DNA from: Gracilibacillus kekensis
GTDB taxonomy: Bacteria; Bacillota; Bacilli; Bacillales; Amphibacillaceae
DNA: 64,000 bases
Direction of reading: 5' to 3'
Assembly (NCBI RefSeq): GCF_900143085.1
Contig: NZ_FRCZ01000001.1
Coordinates: forward strand, 434,001 to 498,000
The position numbers were made by a program, and so were the translations under genes. A model generated the notes under the pieces. It was not told where the DNA came from. It saw only the letters and a list, made by a program, of their open reading frames with translations, and made no database searches. This document shows positions 24,785 to 34,689 of this stretch, in pieces. Every line of letters begins with the position of its first letter. Position 1 is the stretch's first letter.

Positions 24785-26113
24785 TTAATCTGTTGTTTCT
24801 TTTCCAGTTTGTTGAGCTGCTTGCTCTTCCCCATCTTCAAACATTTCCATAGCAGACTTATCTTCTAATAAAAATGCTTCTGTTTCGCTACCCATCACAG
24901 AACGAACTTCTAACTCTGCGCCATCATGGTTTACAGCAGGTATATTTTCTACTGTATCTGCGAATTTTTGGAAAAATGGCTCATTATTGAAATATTCTTG
25001 GTCTTCAGAAAAAACAGGCTCTTCATATGCTTCTAATAAGGCTGGGAATAATCCTCTGTTCGTTAATGCTTTAATTTGTGAGTCTATATCAGTTGTAGCA
25101 AATTCAGCAAAAACATATGCCGCCACTTTATTTTCCGAAGAAGATGGAATTGCTAAAGCAGAACCACCATCATTCGATGCACGAGTACCACCTTCTTCAA
25201 AAGCAGGCAATTTAAACATATCCCATTTCCCAGACAGCTCTGGCATTTGTTCTAACATCGTTCCACTCCACCATACTGCACCAGGGTGTGTCGCAACTTC
25301 GCCATTTTTCATAGCAGCCACTTGACCATCCCAGTTATTTGTATATGTGATTAATTCATTATCTTTCATCTTCTGTAATATGCGTGCCGCATTTTCACCG
25401 GCTTCTGAAGTAATATCTAATTTCCCTTCTTCATCGAAATAATAACTACCTTGCTGTTGCATCATAATACGAAGTAAACCATCACCATCTGTACCCAAAA
25501 AGTACTTTCCTGTATGATCTACTATTTGTTTACCAGCTTCTATATAATCATCCCATGTCTCAATTGATGATGGATCAACACCCGCTTCTTCAAAAACATC
25601 CACTCTATATAAAACACCGACAGGACCTAAATCACGTGGTGCTGCTATAACATTCCCATCATTATCTTTTAGCCCTTCAATTTTCGCATCCGCGAATTTG
25701 TCTTCATGTTCGTCATACCCCATTGCGGTTAAATTGGTAAATGCGTCAGGGAATTCTTCTGTAAAGGAATGAATTCTGTTATTCTCCACTTGTACAACGT
25801 CTGGAAGACCACTACCACCACTTGATAGCCCTGCACTAACTTTTTGGTAAACCTGATCGACACCAATATGTTCCACCGTCACATTGACATTAGGATACAC
25901 TTCTTGAAATGCAGGTAAGACATCTTTATCCAAATAGTTCGCTTCCAATGCCCATGCCCAAACTGTAATATCACCTGAAACTTCTTCTGGATTCTCTGGA
26001 ATAGTTAATTCCTCGCTCTCGCCATCTCCACCACTTGATGAATCTCCGCCACACGCTGCTAACAATACGATTAACATAAGTGCAAACCATGAAGCTACTA
26101 ATTTCTTTTTCAT
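24785..26113 (-). CDS. ABC sugar-binding lipoprotein, GH42 operon
   Basis: ATG 26113 is chosen, with GAGGGG nine bases upstream; ATG 26119 is too close to it. A lipoprotein signal with lipobox LLAAC is followed by a Ser/Gly linker and a family-1 extracellular solute-binding fold ('ITVWAWALEANYLDKDVLPAF', 'VNVTVEHIGVDQVYQKV'). It captures oligosaccharide outside the membrane for the two permeases below. It is the first gene of the operon and faces the divergent AraC gene, across a shared region with a cre box. Confidence 0.93.
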   Translation of the reverse strand: MKKKLVASWFALMLIVLLAACGGDSSSGGDGESEELTIPENPEEVSGDITVWAWALEANYLDKDVLPAFQEVYPNVNVTVEHIGVDQVYQKVSAGLSSGGSGLPDVVQVENNRIHSFTEEFPDAFTNLTAMGYDEHEDKFADAKIEGLKDNDGNVIAAPRDLGPVGVLYRVDVFEEAGVDPSSIETWDDYIEAGKQIVDHTGKYFLGTDGDGLLRIMMQQQGSYYFDEEGKLDITSEAGENAARILQKMKDNELITYTNNWDGQVAAMKNGEVATHPGAVWWSGTMLEQMPELSGKWDMFKLPAFEEGGTRASNDGGSALAIPSSSENKVAAYVFAEFATTDIDSQIKALTNRGLFPALLEAYEEPVFSEDQEYFNNEPFFQKFADTVENIPAVNHDGAELEVRSVMGSETEAFLLEDKSAMEMFEDGEEQAAQQTGKETTD

Positions 26114-26145
26114 CTTCATTCACCCCTCATATTTTTTATTACATT

Positions 26146-26181
26146 GCTAACAAACTCTGTTGTTAACTTGCCAAAATTATA
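26146..26181 (-). promoter_or_regulatory. Promoter -10 box and leader inverted repeat of the GH42 operon
   Basis: TATAAT on the minus strand (26181-26176) has no recognisable -35, which suits an activator-dependent promoter and the divergent AraC gene. Between it and the start codon an imperfect inverted repeat GTTAACAA...TTGTTAGC (26167-26146) could be a regulator site. Confidence 0.45.
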
Positions 26182-26242
26182 ACGGATTGTTAGACTTAAT
26201 TATGGTAATATAGTTAGTTTTATTGTATTTATTCATTTTATT

Positions 26243-26257
26243 TGTATGCGTTTACAA
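26243..26257 (-). promoter_or_regulatory. cre box (CcpA site) between GH42 operon and AraC gene
   Basis: TTGTAAACGCATACA on the minus strand fits the CcpA consensus WTGNAANCGNWNNCW at every position. It lies just upstream of the ribosome site of the AraC gene and about 130 bases from the binding-protein gene. Carbon catabolite repression of one or both units is expected. Confidence 0.7.
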
Positions 26258-26276
26258 TCGAGAGGGGAAATATTCA

Positions 26277-27500
26277 GTGGGAGTATTTAATGAGGGGTTA
26301 TTACGAACATTATTTGAGATGACTAAGATACCTGTTAGTATTGTAAAATACTCTGAACAAATAAAATCTTTTTCGAATTCTAAGCTAACTAATCCTTTAT
26401 TTGAAAGTTATGAGGAACAACTATTAGAGTGCGGAATTCAAGGCCAATATATTCAACTAGTGGACACTGTTTATTTCGAAAGCCTTTTAAGTATTCCATT
26501 TATGAAGAATGACACCAAGTATTGGTTAATAATCGGACCCATTATCCATAACCCACCTACTAAAAGTAGTATTAATAGACTCTTAAAAAGATTGGATCAA
26601 TTATTTTTGCAAGAAGAATTTGAAAAATATTTATTCACTTTAAAAATCGAAAGTAAGAATCAACTAATTGAATCCGGGCACATGGCATACTTCATAATTA
26701 ATGGAGCAGAAATTAATATTAGAGAAGAATTAAGCTTAGTAAAACAAAAAGAAGAACCTACTAATAATAAATACTATTCCAATTATATTGCGGATGTTAG
26801 AGAAAAATCTCTATACCACCATGATCCTCTATTAGAACGCCGTATTTATCAATTAGTAGAGGAAGGAAATACTGCTGAAATCTTACCTTATTATAAAGCT
26901 TTTCAAAATCGTGGGGATTTTCAACATGGACTTCTTTCAAGAAATAGTGAAATGAGAAGCCTAAAAAACAGAGCAATAGCGATGATCACATTAGCTACAA
27001 GAGCCGCCATTAGAGGTGGAGTGCATCCAGAAGATGCTTATTCCCTTGGGGATGTGTTGATACAAGATCTCGAAGAATTAACATCAATTTCTAAAGTATC
27101 TTGGTATCGTGAAGAAATATTATACGACTTCACAGAAATGGTAAAAAGAAACAGAAAACAAAACTTTTCCAGAAAAGTAACACTCAGTCAGGAATATATT
27201 TACAAACATATTTATGAGCCAGATCTTTCTGTGAATTCTATTGCAAAAAAGTTAGAAATTAACTCAAAATATTTATCAAACCTTTTTAAAAAGGAAGTCG
27301 GAATTTCTATAAGTGAATATATACAAAAGTCCAAAATACAAGAAGCACAAAAAATGATGATTTATTTTAATCGTTCATTAACAGAAATATGTAATTTACT
27401 AAACTTCACTGATCAGAGTTATTTCACTAAAATATTTAAACGTCATGCTCAAATAACCCCAAAAGAATTCCTGAGAGATATTAAAATAGATTCGTTTTAG
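26277..27500 (+). CDS. AraC-family regulator of the GH42/ABC operon
   Basis: The GTG start 26277 is chosen because GAGAGGGG lies nine bases upstream; the open frame to 26223 has no ribosome site. The 407-residue protein has an N-terminal sensing region without membrane helices ('GLLRTLFEMTKIPVSIVKYSEQ'). The C-terminal 100 residues are an AraC double helix-turn-helix ('LSVNSIAKKLEINSKYLSNLFKKEVGISISEYI', then 'EICNLLNFTDQSYFTKIFKRH'). It is divergent from the GH42 importer operon and most likely activates it in response to the imported sugar. Confidence 0.9.
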   Translation: MGVFNEGLLRTLFEMTKIPVSIVKYSEQIKSFSNSKLTNPLFESYEEQLLECGIQGQYIQLVDTVYFESLLSIPFMKNDTKYWLIIGPIIHNPPTKSSINRLLKRLDQLFLQEEFEKYLFTLKIESKNQLIESGHMAYFIINGAEINIREELSLVKQKEEPTNNKYYSNYIADVREKSLYHHDPLLERRIYQLVEEGNTAEILPYYKAFQNRGDFQHGLLSRNSEMRSLKNRAIAMITLATRAAIRGGVHPEDAYSLGDVLIQDLEELTSISKVSWYREEILYDFTEMVKRNRKQNFSRKVTLSQEYIYKHIYEPDLSVNSIAKKLEINSKYLSNLFKKEVGISISEYIQKSKIQEAQKMMIYFNRSLTEICNLLNFTDQSYFTKIFKRHAQITPKEFLRDIKIDSF

Positions 27501-27578
27501 ATTTTTTTCAACTTTTTATTTACGATATTTCCATTAATTCGAATTACTTCATCACTAACTGTTTGTTGCTTACAAATT

Positions 27579-27606
27579 AAACCCTGCACCATTTGATGCA
27601 GGGTTT
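27579..27606. terminator. Bidirectional terminator
   Basis: AAACCCTGCA and TGCAGGGTTT form a 10-bp perfect stem with an eight-base loop. It lies between the convergent AraC gene and the TM-helix-repeat gene, with A/T tracts on both sides, so it can stop transcription from either direction. Confidence 0.85.
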
Positions 27607-27618
27607 AAAAAACCTTTA

Positions 27619-28881
27619 TTAATTTAACGGGTCATTATCATGATTAATGGAATTATTATTATCTTTTTTCATTTTCGCTTCTACCTTACTAAATTGATTT
27701 CTCGCAAAATCGCGTCCACCAATACCAAAGGAAATCGCGAATGCCACCATTAACCCGCCTAAGATAAGAATGAAGGCAGTGTTAACGATAGAAGTTGCAA
27801 ATTTCAACTGATCCAAAGTCATAAAGACCGCAAATACAATAACCACATATTTTACAATAGCTGCGGTGAAGCCACTGTGTGTATACTTACGAATAAAGCT
27901 AGCGAGGAATGAACCTAATAAGATTCCTCCACCCAGAATTAATAACGCACTTACCAGGAACGGTAAATAGGTAATCATTGCACTGCCAATTTGATTTAAT
28001 ACTTCTAATTGTAAAACACTTAACGCCTCTACTGTGAAGAATAGAATCACTAGTACTTTTACAACCGTACCAATAGCTTTAGAAATATCAAAAGGTACTT
28101 TGCTTTCGGCATTATCAATACCTATGGAAGAGAATACATTATTAACACCAGTACCTTGAAGCAAACCTTCAAGCAGATTACCAAGGATTTTACCTAAGTA
28201 ATAACCTACAATTACTAACACAATCGCAATAAAAATATTTGGGATCATCAATAATACACTATCTAACACTTGTGTAATTGGTTCTGAGATTGTTTGAATT
28301 TCTAATGCTTCTAATGCAATTGTAATTACAGGAATGATTATGACAACAAATAAGACATTTGCAAGAACAGACGATAGTGTCATAGTCGATCCACTATTTG
28401 TTTTTGAAGCTGGTTTCACTTTATTAAACCATTTATCAACATTCACACTTACTAAAAATCTCTCAAATAACTCTTTTACTAGTTTTGCAATCACATACCC
28501 GATGATTAGAATAACAGCCGCTGCTATTAAATTCGGAAGGAATCCTAATAATTTGTCCATCATATTTGAGATTGGACCTGAGACAGAATCCATACTTAAA
28601 GCATCCAAAATAGCTGGCAGGAATAAAATAAATACCAATAAATAGACGACTTTCGCTACAGCACTTAATACTTTCTTCCCTTGTTCATCGTCTTCAACAA
28701 AATTCGTTTTTCCAATTGCTTTATGAACTCCTAATTTTACAAATAACTTTTCAACAATCCCTTTTGCAATAGCTGCCACTATCCATGCTAAAACAAGCAA
28801 TAATAAGGCTGCTAACACATTTGGAATTGCCTGAATCACATCATTAAACATTTGTGCAAAAGAATTTCCTAGATCGTTCAT
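27619..28881 (-). CDS. TM-helix-repeat protein, mechanosensitive-channel related
   Basis: The 420-residue integral membrane protein is built from repeated units such as 'VLAALLLLVLAWIVAAIAKGIVEKLF' and 'NLIAAAVILIIGYVIAKLVKELFERF', the conserved TM-helix repeat (PF05552 type). I count four such repeats in about ten helices. The C-terminus is short and polar ('FAISFGIGGRDFARNQFSKVEAKMKKD'), and the MscS beta domain is absent. Such proteins are related to small mechanosensitive channels and could help in osmotic response. ATG 28881 has AAGGAG. It is transcribed alone. Confidence 0.85.
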   Translation of the reverse strand: MNDLGNSFAQMFNDVIQAIPNVLAALLLLVLAWIVAAIAKGIVEKLFVKLGVHKAIGKTNFVEDDEQGKKVLSAVAKVVYLLVFILFLPAILDALSMDSVSGPISNMMDKLLGFLPNLIAAAVILIIGYVIAKLVKELFERFLVSVNVDKWFNKVKPASKTNSGSTMTLSSVLANVLFVVIIIPVITIALEALEIQTISEPITQVLDSVLLMIPNIFIAIVLVIVGYYLGKILGNLLEGLLQGTGVNNVFSSIGIDNAESKVPFDISKAIGTVVKVLVILFFTVEALSVLQLEVLNQIGSAMITYLPFLVSALLILGGGILLGSFLASFIRKYTHSGFTAAIVKYVVIVFAVFMTLDQLKFATSIVNTAFILILGGLMVAFAISFGIGGRDFARNQFSKVEAKMKKDNNNSINHDNDPLN

Positions 28882-29006
28882 GTTATCATCTCCTTAATAT
28901 GTAGTTGTTTTACTAATACCTTTACTAGAAGATAATAAACATTTTTTTAGAAAAAAGGAGGCAGATTTATTTCCCATAGAAACAAACCCGCCCCTCTTAC
29001 TCTTAT

Positions 29007-29810
29007 TTATTCGACAACTTCAACACGAACGGTTTTACGCCCCCATTGAAGTGCGTCATTTTGATTAGGTATGAACACATCAATGGCATTTCCATTTATT
29101 CCGCCACCGATATCAGCTGCAATGGCAGTGCCGTAACCCTCAACCTTGACTATTGATCCAAGCGGTATCACACTGGGATCCACTGCAATTACTTTTGCAT
29201 CAGAATACTGGTTTAAATTAAGTCCCATCTTCGTTACTCCAGAGCAACCATCACAATCTGCTGTATATGCTGTACTTTCCACTGTGAATGTTTTACCAGC
29301 TGCTGTACTGCGGCTCGACTTACTATCCAGCTTTGCTCGTGTATTTGGTCCAGCAACTCCGTCTACAGATAACCCCTGTTGCCTTTGAAAACTTTTAACC
29401 GCTTCCTTCGTTCCACTGCCATATATCCCATCAACCGCAGAATGATAGTGACCCGTTTTTTTCAATTGATTTTGTATTTGAATAACTTGCTTTCCAATAT
29501 TGCCACTTCGTAATACTTCAACTGCATGGTTTGTTTGTGGGCCTGCTATTCCATCTACTTTCAAATTACGTTTTCGCTGAAAATCCTTTACTGCTTCTTC
29601 TGTGATATCCCCATAATACCCTGTCGAAGTATGATATGGAAATACGCCTTTCGTCATTAAATAATCTTGTAATTCGGCAACGTCCGACCCTGATGATCCA
29701 TTAGCTAAGATACGATCACCCAGGGCTGCTTCTGTAATAGCAGGTGCTCCCACCAACATGAAAGCAGCTATTACTACGGCTGTTAATAAAACTCTAAGTC
29801 TGTTAAACAT
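29007..29810 (-). CDS. Secreted PG-binding and 3D-domain cell wall protein (YocH-like)
   Basis: Residues 1-29 are a signal peptide. Two peptidoglycan-binding-1 repeats follow at about 36-95 and 105-165 ('VAELQDYLMTKGVF...FQRKRNLKVDGIAGPQT' and 'VIQIQNQLKKTGHY...FQRQQGLSVDGVAGPNT'). A C-terminal 3D domain runs from about 176 ('ESTAYTADCDGCSG...VIAVDPSVIPLGS...AADIGGGINGNAIDVF') with the three conserved Asp. The 3D domain is the MltA-like catalytic fold of muralytic enzymes such as YocH. It probably trims or remodels peptidoglycan outside the cell. GGGGAGG precedes ATG 29810. Confidence 0.92.
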   Translation of the reverse strand: MFNRLRVLLTAVVIAAFMLVGAPAITEAALGDRILANGSSGSDVAELQDYLMTKGVFPYHTSTGYYGDITEEAVKDFQRKRNLKVDGIAGPQTNHAVEVLRSGNIGKQVIQIQNQLKKTGHYHSAVDGIYGSGTKEAVKSFQRQQGLSVDGVAGPNTRAKLDSKSSRSTAAGKTFTVESTAYTADCDGCSGVTKMGLNLNQYSDAKVIAVDPSVIPLGSIVKVEGYGTAIAADIGGGINGNAIDVFIPNQNDALQWGRKTVRVEVVE

Positions 29811-30064
29811 AAAAAAATCCTCCCCGATTTCTAGTTACAAACATAGATTTCGAGAGAAGATATGTTTACATGAATGTATTTTGCAAAATCACATCCTTCA
29901 ACCCTTTATCATCCATTATTTTGTATTTATCGGTTCTATATGATCTATTAAAATAGGAGATAAACTACAAGCACTAAGAACCAAAAAGTAAGATAGAAGA
30001 CACACACTTGAATTGGCATTTATAAATGAGTGAGAGTCAATATATTTATAATTAAAACACAATA

Positions 30065-30090
30065 GGGAACAGTTCAGCTGAACTGTTCCC
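30065..30090 (-). terminator. Terminator of the redoxin gene
   Basis: GGGAACAGTTCAG and its exact complement form a 26-base perfect palindrome ten bases after the redoxin stop. The minus-strand tail (TATTGTGTTTT) is T-rich but interrupted. Confidence 0.7.
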
Positions 30091-30099
30091 ATTATTTCA

Positions 30100-30681
30100 C
30101 TATACTAGATCACACGCTTCTTGCGGCATCCAATGTTCATCCTCACCATCCCATTTGACATTACATCCTAAAGGATTGGTTAATGGCGTTGTGATTTTTT
30201 CACCTGCTAGATGCTCCGATAAAGCATTTTCTAGATCATTAATCGTCGCTTTTTCCGATTCGCGCGGATTGTCAAGACCACGTCCAGTATAAATTAACTG
30301 ACGCTTTTCATCGAACACGTAAAAATGAGGGGTGCGTAAAGCGCCATATGCTTTAGCTACTTCTTGAGATTCGTCCCGTAGATAGGTCCATGGGAATTTT
30401 TTCTCTTCCATTCTTTCCACCATTACTTCGAACGAATCATCTGGCTTGGTTCTCACACTATTAGCGTTAATTCCAACAAATTTCACGCCTTGATCTGCAA
30501 ACTTCTCCGCAGTCGAGCGGGTTACTTCATCTGATCCTACAACAAAAGGACAATGATTACAGGTAAAGAAGACAACCAAAACTTTTGCATCATTAAAATC
30601 TGACAAACGGTACGCATTACCGTCTGTTGCAGGCAGCTTAAAATCTGATGCTTTTTCTCCTATTTGCAATGTGAAAGCCAT
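30100..30681 (-). CDS. Thioredoxin-fold redoxin (AhpC/TSA-like)
   Basis: The 193-residue soluble protein has '[22 protein letters not shown]', then '[19 protein letters not shown]' with a C-x-x-C active site (CNHC) near residue 40, and '[24 protein letters not shown]' with the cis-Pro loop. This is the thioredoxin-like redoxin family common in Bacilli. It has no signal peptide and is likely a cytoplasmic thiol reductase or peroxidase. GGAGGG precedes ATG 30681. It is a single-gene unit. Confidence 0.9.
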   Translation of the reverse strand: MAFTLQIGEKASDFKLPATDGNAYRLSDFNDAKVLVVFFTCNHCPFVVGSDEVTRSTAEKFADQGVKFVGINANSVRTKPDDSFEVMVERMEEKKFPWTYLRDESQEVAKAYGALRTPHFYVFDEKRQLIYTGRGLDNPRESEKATINDLENALSEHLAGEKITTPLTNPLGCNVKWDGEDEHWMPQEACDLV

Positions 30682-30797
30682 TTAATATCCCTCCATTTTC
30701 ATTTATATGAAAACGATACCAAAGAGAAGGGTGAGTAGCAATAACAACGCTCATAACGACTATATAAAAGGCAATGTTAACATCAGAACTTAGTTTG

Positions 30798-31283
30798 CTA
30801 ATAGCACTTCTCCATTAACTCATAAATCTCTATTCTTAATTTCTCTTTCATTGCTCCATGTTCTTCATCAGAGTATTGATATTCATAATTACGCCATTTT
30901 TCGCTAGAGTATTGCCAAACTGGATAAGGAATTCGTTCTTTAGGTTCCCAACTATAGCGTGGAAACACATGAGCATGTAAATAAGCGTCTGTATTACCAT
31001 AAATTGAATAATTAACTCTTCTTGGATTACATACTTGTAGTATGGCTTCACCAATTAAACTCATGTCCAACAAATAGTCACTTCTCTGACTGAAATCAAG
31101 TTCTTCCAATGAAGTACATTCTTCAGACGGTAAAAGCACACAATAACCTGGTAGAAACTGAGTATCACCAATTGCGGCAAAGCCACTTTTCATTTTTGTG
31201 ATAATCATTGGGTTCTCTCCACAACGTGCGGAGGCAATTCTATTCTTTTTCCATTCTTCGTTTTCGTTTAAGTTAGATTGCAT
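30798..31283 (-). CDS. HIT-family hydrolase
   Basis: The 161-residue protein carries the histidine triad-type motif 'YLHAHVFPRYSW' near residue 108 and 'ARCGENPMIITKMKSGFAAIGDTQFLPGYCVLLPSEE' at its N-terminus, matching the HIT superfamily (Ap4A hydrolase/GalT-like nucleotide hydrolases). The third His of a full triad is replaced by the 'HVFPR' arrangement, as in several HIT subfamilies. Substrate is probably a dinucleoside polyphosphate or nucleotide conjugate. TAGGGAG precedes ATG 31283. It is not linked to its neighbours. Confidence 0.8.
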   Translation of the reverse strand: MQSNLNENEEWKKNRIASARCGENPMIITKMKSGFAAIGDTQFLPGYCVLLPSEECTSLEELDFSQRSDYLLDMSLIGEAILQVCNPRRVNYSIYGNTDAYLHAHVFPRYSWEPKERIPYPVWQYSSEKWRNYEYQYSDEEHGAMKEKLRIEIYELMEKCY

Positions 31284-31424
31284 TTTATATCTCCCTATCG
31301 TTATTTAACTTCTCTAAATATTTTTATTCACTTGTTTATTCAATAATACTGCCTTTTTAATAAATAAAGGCGATCAAACCGACAACTCCTAGAGGAATTT
31401 TCACCTCCCTTTTGTTAAAAATTA

Positions 31425-31865
31425 TCATCCTATAATAGGTCGTTTTTTCTTAGATAATAAATCATCTATAAGCATCTTATGTTCCTTAAATATATTTTCT
31501 GGTAATTTATCTAGTGAATAAAATTTATTTTGTAAAGATTCCTCGTTACTTTCAACTAACTCTCCACTATACTGTTTGCAAATAAATGGTATAAAAACTA
31601 GTGATACTTGATCGCCATTAGAAAAGGTCTTGTCATATTGAGGACCAGAATAAATTCCAAATAACTCAAGTTTTTCTAATTTAAGTCCTGTCTCTTCATA
31701 AACTTCTCTTTTAGCAGTAGCTTGAACACTTTCTCCCAAATCCATAAATCCACCTGGAAAACCCCATTGTTCGTTATCAGACCGTTTTTGCATGAGCACT
31801 TGATTTTCACAATCCAAAACAATTGCACCTGAAACAACCATAATTACCTTTTCGCTTCCTATCAT
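31425..31865 (-). CDS. Nudix hydrolase
   Basis: The 146-residue protein has a complete Nudix box G-x5-E-x7-REU-x-EE-x-GU at about residues 37-59 ('GFMDLGESVQATAKREVYEE'). The rest is the Nudix alpha/beta/alpha fold with 'LELFGIYSGPQYDKTFSNGDQVSLVF'. It hydrolyses a nucleoside diphosphate linked to another group; the exact substrate cannot be told. AAGGTCA before ATG 31865 is a modest ribosome site. Confidence 0.9.
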   Translation of the reverse strand: MIGSEKVIMVVSGAIVLDCENQVLMQKRSDNEQWGFPGGFMDLGESVQATAKREVYEETGLKLEKLELFGIYSGPQYDKTFSNGDQVSLVFIPFICKQYSGELVESNEESLQNKFYSLDKLPENIFKEHKMLIDDLLSKKKRPIIG

Positions 31866-32194
31866 TGACCTTAAATGCTCTCTTTCACAAAGTTATTTAA
31901 AAGTAAAACTCTTATTGCTTAGTTAGCATTTAATTTACTACGCAATATTTATGTTACACCCCAGTCTGGCACGATCGCGAGAGATTCCTACTATAGAAAA
32001 TGAATCGATTAAAAAACTAACCAATGCCATTTATCGTCTTTGATATTAAGATATTTATACCTATTAAACAATTTAACATTCACATCAATGTTGTTGTAAA
32101 TCATCATGGAACTTCGCTATCGGTTCTTTTGTTAAGTCAAAGTCTGGATAGGTTCTAACATTGATAAGAAGCATTCATAGTAACTACAAGATTT
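31866..32194. other. Non-coding region between Nudix gene and GH43 terminator
   Basis: I see no supported open frame in about 330 bases. The stretch holds no convincing promoter, repeat or RNA structure beyond the Nudix gene's own leader. Confidence 0.5.
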
Positions 32195-32226
32195 GCCACC
32201 TAACCTATCGAAATAGGTTAGGTGGC
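32195..32226 (-). terminator. Hairpin terminator after GH43 gene
   Basis: GCCACCTAACCTAT and ATAGGTTAGGTGGC form a perfect 14-bp stem with a four-base loop, eight bases after the GH43 stop. No T run follows on either strand, so it may protect the 3' end rather than terminate directly. Confidence 0.65.
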
Positions 32227-32233
32227 AGGTAGC

Positions 32234-34384
32234 TTATCGTGTTAATTGCAAGTAATCCAGGGCTAGCTCCCCAGTATGGTGTGATAGATTAATAGTTTGT
32301 ACTCCCGCTTCTAACTCTACTGGTATAGAAACACTTTCCAGACTATTAGCTGTCGGCGGAAACTTTATTTCTCCAATTTCCTTATTATTAATAACTAATT
32401 TCTGTACACTAATCTCATTGGTGTCGTTGCTATAGATTAGATTTAAATTGTAAGTGCCTGCTTTTTCTACGTTAATCCGATACGCTAGTTCACTTTCATT
32501 GCTAGTAAAGTTTACTTTTTGCTTATTGGATGCAGTGAAGGTATTCATAACAGTAGTTTTATACAATTCTGCATGTTCTGCTTCATATCTGAGTTCTGGT
32601 TGCTCCGGAATTAACTCAATAAAATCTAGCTCTGCAAATGAATTTTCTTTTGCCAATCTAATTTTATTTTTTTGTTGAGCCAGATTAATATCTTTTTCTG
32701 CAAAATACCAGCTATCCCAGCCGTAACTGTTATAAGTAATTTCACCAACTGAATTACCATTGACAGAGATATTATGCGAGGATGGCTCTCCCATGCCATT
32801 TGCATACCTTATTTTTAACGTATAATCACCTGCTGGAAGATCAATATCAAATTCTATAAAACTATCTTCAAAATCAATATGACCAACCTTTGCCCCATTG
32901 GATGCTGATGTATTAGATACTATTCTCGCTCGATTCACTGTAGCATCTTCTGCTTCAAATTTATGACCTACTGGTAGCTTCGGTGTTAAGGTTCCTGCTT
33001 GTTCACCTGATGGCACTTCTAATAATGTTCCAGTTGCTACGGGTTTACCAAAGTTTGGTGTACCGTCATCATTCCAAGTGAATTTTTGCATTCTAACATT
33101 CCGATCCCAACCTGATCCCTGGAATTTAGCTGCATGATAGATGATCCAATCCTCGGTTCCATCTGGTGACTTAAAGAAACCATTATGTCCAGGACCATAC
33201 ACTCCAACATCTGGGTTCTTCTCGAAGACTGGTTCTGGATTCTTTTCCCATGCGTCTGGATCAAGTGGATCAGATCCAGTAAATAGTAACATTCCTAATG
33301 TATAATCGTCTGTCCAGCTTCCACTCGCAGAATATATAAGGAATAACTCTCCCTCATTATTTCTTAAAAATTGTGGACCTTCATTGACGTGTGGTTCTCC
33401 AATCTTTTCCCAATCATATTCCGGTCTTGATAATTCTACCCTCTCTCCACTTATCGTCCACGGATTTGCCATTGGTGCGATATAGATATCCTGACGCACG
33501 TTGACGTCACCTTCCCAACCCGACCAAGCAAAATAGTAGTCGTCATCCATTTCTAAAATCGTACCATCAATTGCCCATTTGTCAGAAGGTGTTGTTATCT
33601 TCCCCAGATTCGTCCCTTGTGGATAAGCATAATCACTAAATGGATCAGATGTTGCAGATTCCAATACATACATTCGTTGTTTCTCCATGTCACCACCAGA
33701 GGCTGCAAAGTAGATATACCATTTTCCATCAATAAAATGAATCTCTGGCGCCCATATGTGAGCACTATTAGGTGCACCTGGTTCTGGCGTCCAAACGACT
33801 TTACTTTCTGCATCTTGCAAGCCTGTAATCGTTTTGGATTTCCAAAGAGTAATGTTGTTTCCTGTTGTATTGGTATAGTAATAATAACCATCTGTGTGAC
33901 TTACAATCCACGGGTCTGCCCCATCACCTACAATTGGATTTTCAAATAGCTGTACAGGCTCTTCCGCATAATAAAAAGTTATATGGCCAATATCCGGCTG
34001 CTGTCCGCCATTATTTTTAGGAGCGTTCAAATTGTTTGCCATCGTTTCCTCCTGATTATAGCTATAGAGATTTCCTGCATTACCACCCTTCACAAATACA
34101 TACTTAACGCTAATATCTGACTGCCAATCAAATGTTTTACTGTTTTGAAAGTCGATATGAATAGTTCCATCGTGATAAGTTCCGCTTTCAAGAGAACTAT
34201 CATCCAACTCCAACTTATATTGCTTTAGTTCCTTCAATTCATCTGGTAGTTGCTTATTTTTTGGCGTGTCATTTCCATTTATTCGAATAGGATCCGATGA
34301 AGCAAGAACACTGGAGTCTTTACTTAAAACATTAAAAGATAACAAGAACATAGTAATTAATAATACACCTGTGATTTTTTTCAA
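32234..34384 (-). CDS. Secreted GH43 glycosidase with two C-terminal carbohydrate-binding-like modules
   Basis: The TTG start 34384 gives a proper spacing to AAGGAG; the GTG at 34393 almost touches that site. A signal peptide (about 1-28) and a small beta domain precede the GH43 five-bladed propeller. Key parts are 'DPWIV' near residue 157 (catalytic Asp), 'IWAPEIHFIDGKWYIYF', and 'NEGPQFL' near 336 (Glu). Two modules follow, at about 470-600 ('FEAEDATVN...DFIELI') and 600-716 ('YEAEHAELY...LDYLQL'), of the CBM6/CBM35 type. It likely cleaves arabinose or xylose side chains outside the cell, feeding the importers nearby. Confidence 0.92.
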   Translation of the reverse strand: MKKITGVLLITMFLLSFNVLSKDSSVLASSDPIRINGNDTPKNKQLPDELKELKQYKLELDDSSLESGTYHDGTIHIDFQNSKTFDWQSDISVKYVFVKGGNAGNLYSYNQEETMANNLNAPKNNGGQQPDIGHITFYYAEEPVQLFENPIVGDGADPWIVSHTDGYYYYTNTTGNNITLWKSKTITGLQDAESKVVWTPEPGAPNSAHIWAPEIHFIDGKWYIYFAASGGDMEKQRMYVLESATSDPFSDYAYPQGTNLGKITTPSDKWAIDGTILEMDDDYYFAWSGWEGDVNVRQDIYIAPMANPWTISGERVELSRPEYDWEKIGEPHVNEGPQFLRNNEGELFLIYSASGSWTDDYTLGMLLFTGSDPLDPDAWEKNPEPVFEKNPDVGVYGPGHNGFFKSPDGTEDWIIYHAAKFQGSGWDRNVRMQKFTWNDDGTPNFGKPVATGTLLEVPSGEQAGTLTPKLPVGHKFEAEDATVNRARIVSNTSASNGAKVGHIDFEDSFIEFDIDLPAGDYTLKIRYANGMGEPSSHNISVNGNSVGEITYNSYGWDSWYFAEKDINLAQQKNKIRLAKENSFAELDFIELIPEQPELRYEAEHAELYKTTVMNTFTASNKQKVNFTSNESELAYRINVEKAGTYNLNLIYSNDTNEISVQKLVINNKEIGEIKFPPTANSLESVSIPVELEAGVQTINLSHHTGELALDYLQLTR

Positions 34385-34689
34385 TAAAGGCACTCTCCTT
34401 TTTGATAAGAAATTTGTAGGTCGTTTGGTTTAAAAAATTAAGACTTCAATTTATCCCCGTCTTAGCTTCTTTGCTTAATTCAAAACATGAAGGTGGGGTA
34501 TTACGGACGCTTACACTGTGATAATGGTTGCAATTCACCTCCTTTTGTCAAAAGTTTAATCTCCCTTAACAACTAATGAATAACTCGGCCACTTTTCAAG
34601 ATTATTCAAAAAGAAATCAAAGGCCCACTAAAAAAGACAATTTGATCTGGCATGATAATACCTCCCTGTAAAATGTATCGTAAAAATGA
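34385..34689. other. Non-coding region upstream of GH43
   Basis: There is no supported gene. It holds the upstream region of the GH43 gene. I could not pick a clear promoter. Confidence 0.5.

Noticed and set aside
30707-30721. ATGAAAACGATACCA fits the cre consensus upstream of the redoxin gene.
   Set aside because: The gene has no link to sugar use and the degenerate consensus can match by chance; there is no promoter overlap to support it.
33595-33949. Open frames of about 100 codons on both strands inside the GH43 gene.
   Set aside because: They are alternative-frame shadows of a gene with intact GH43 motifs.
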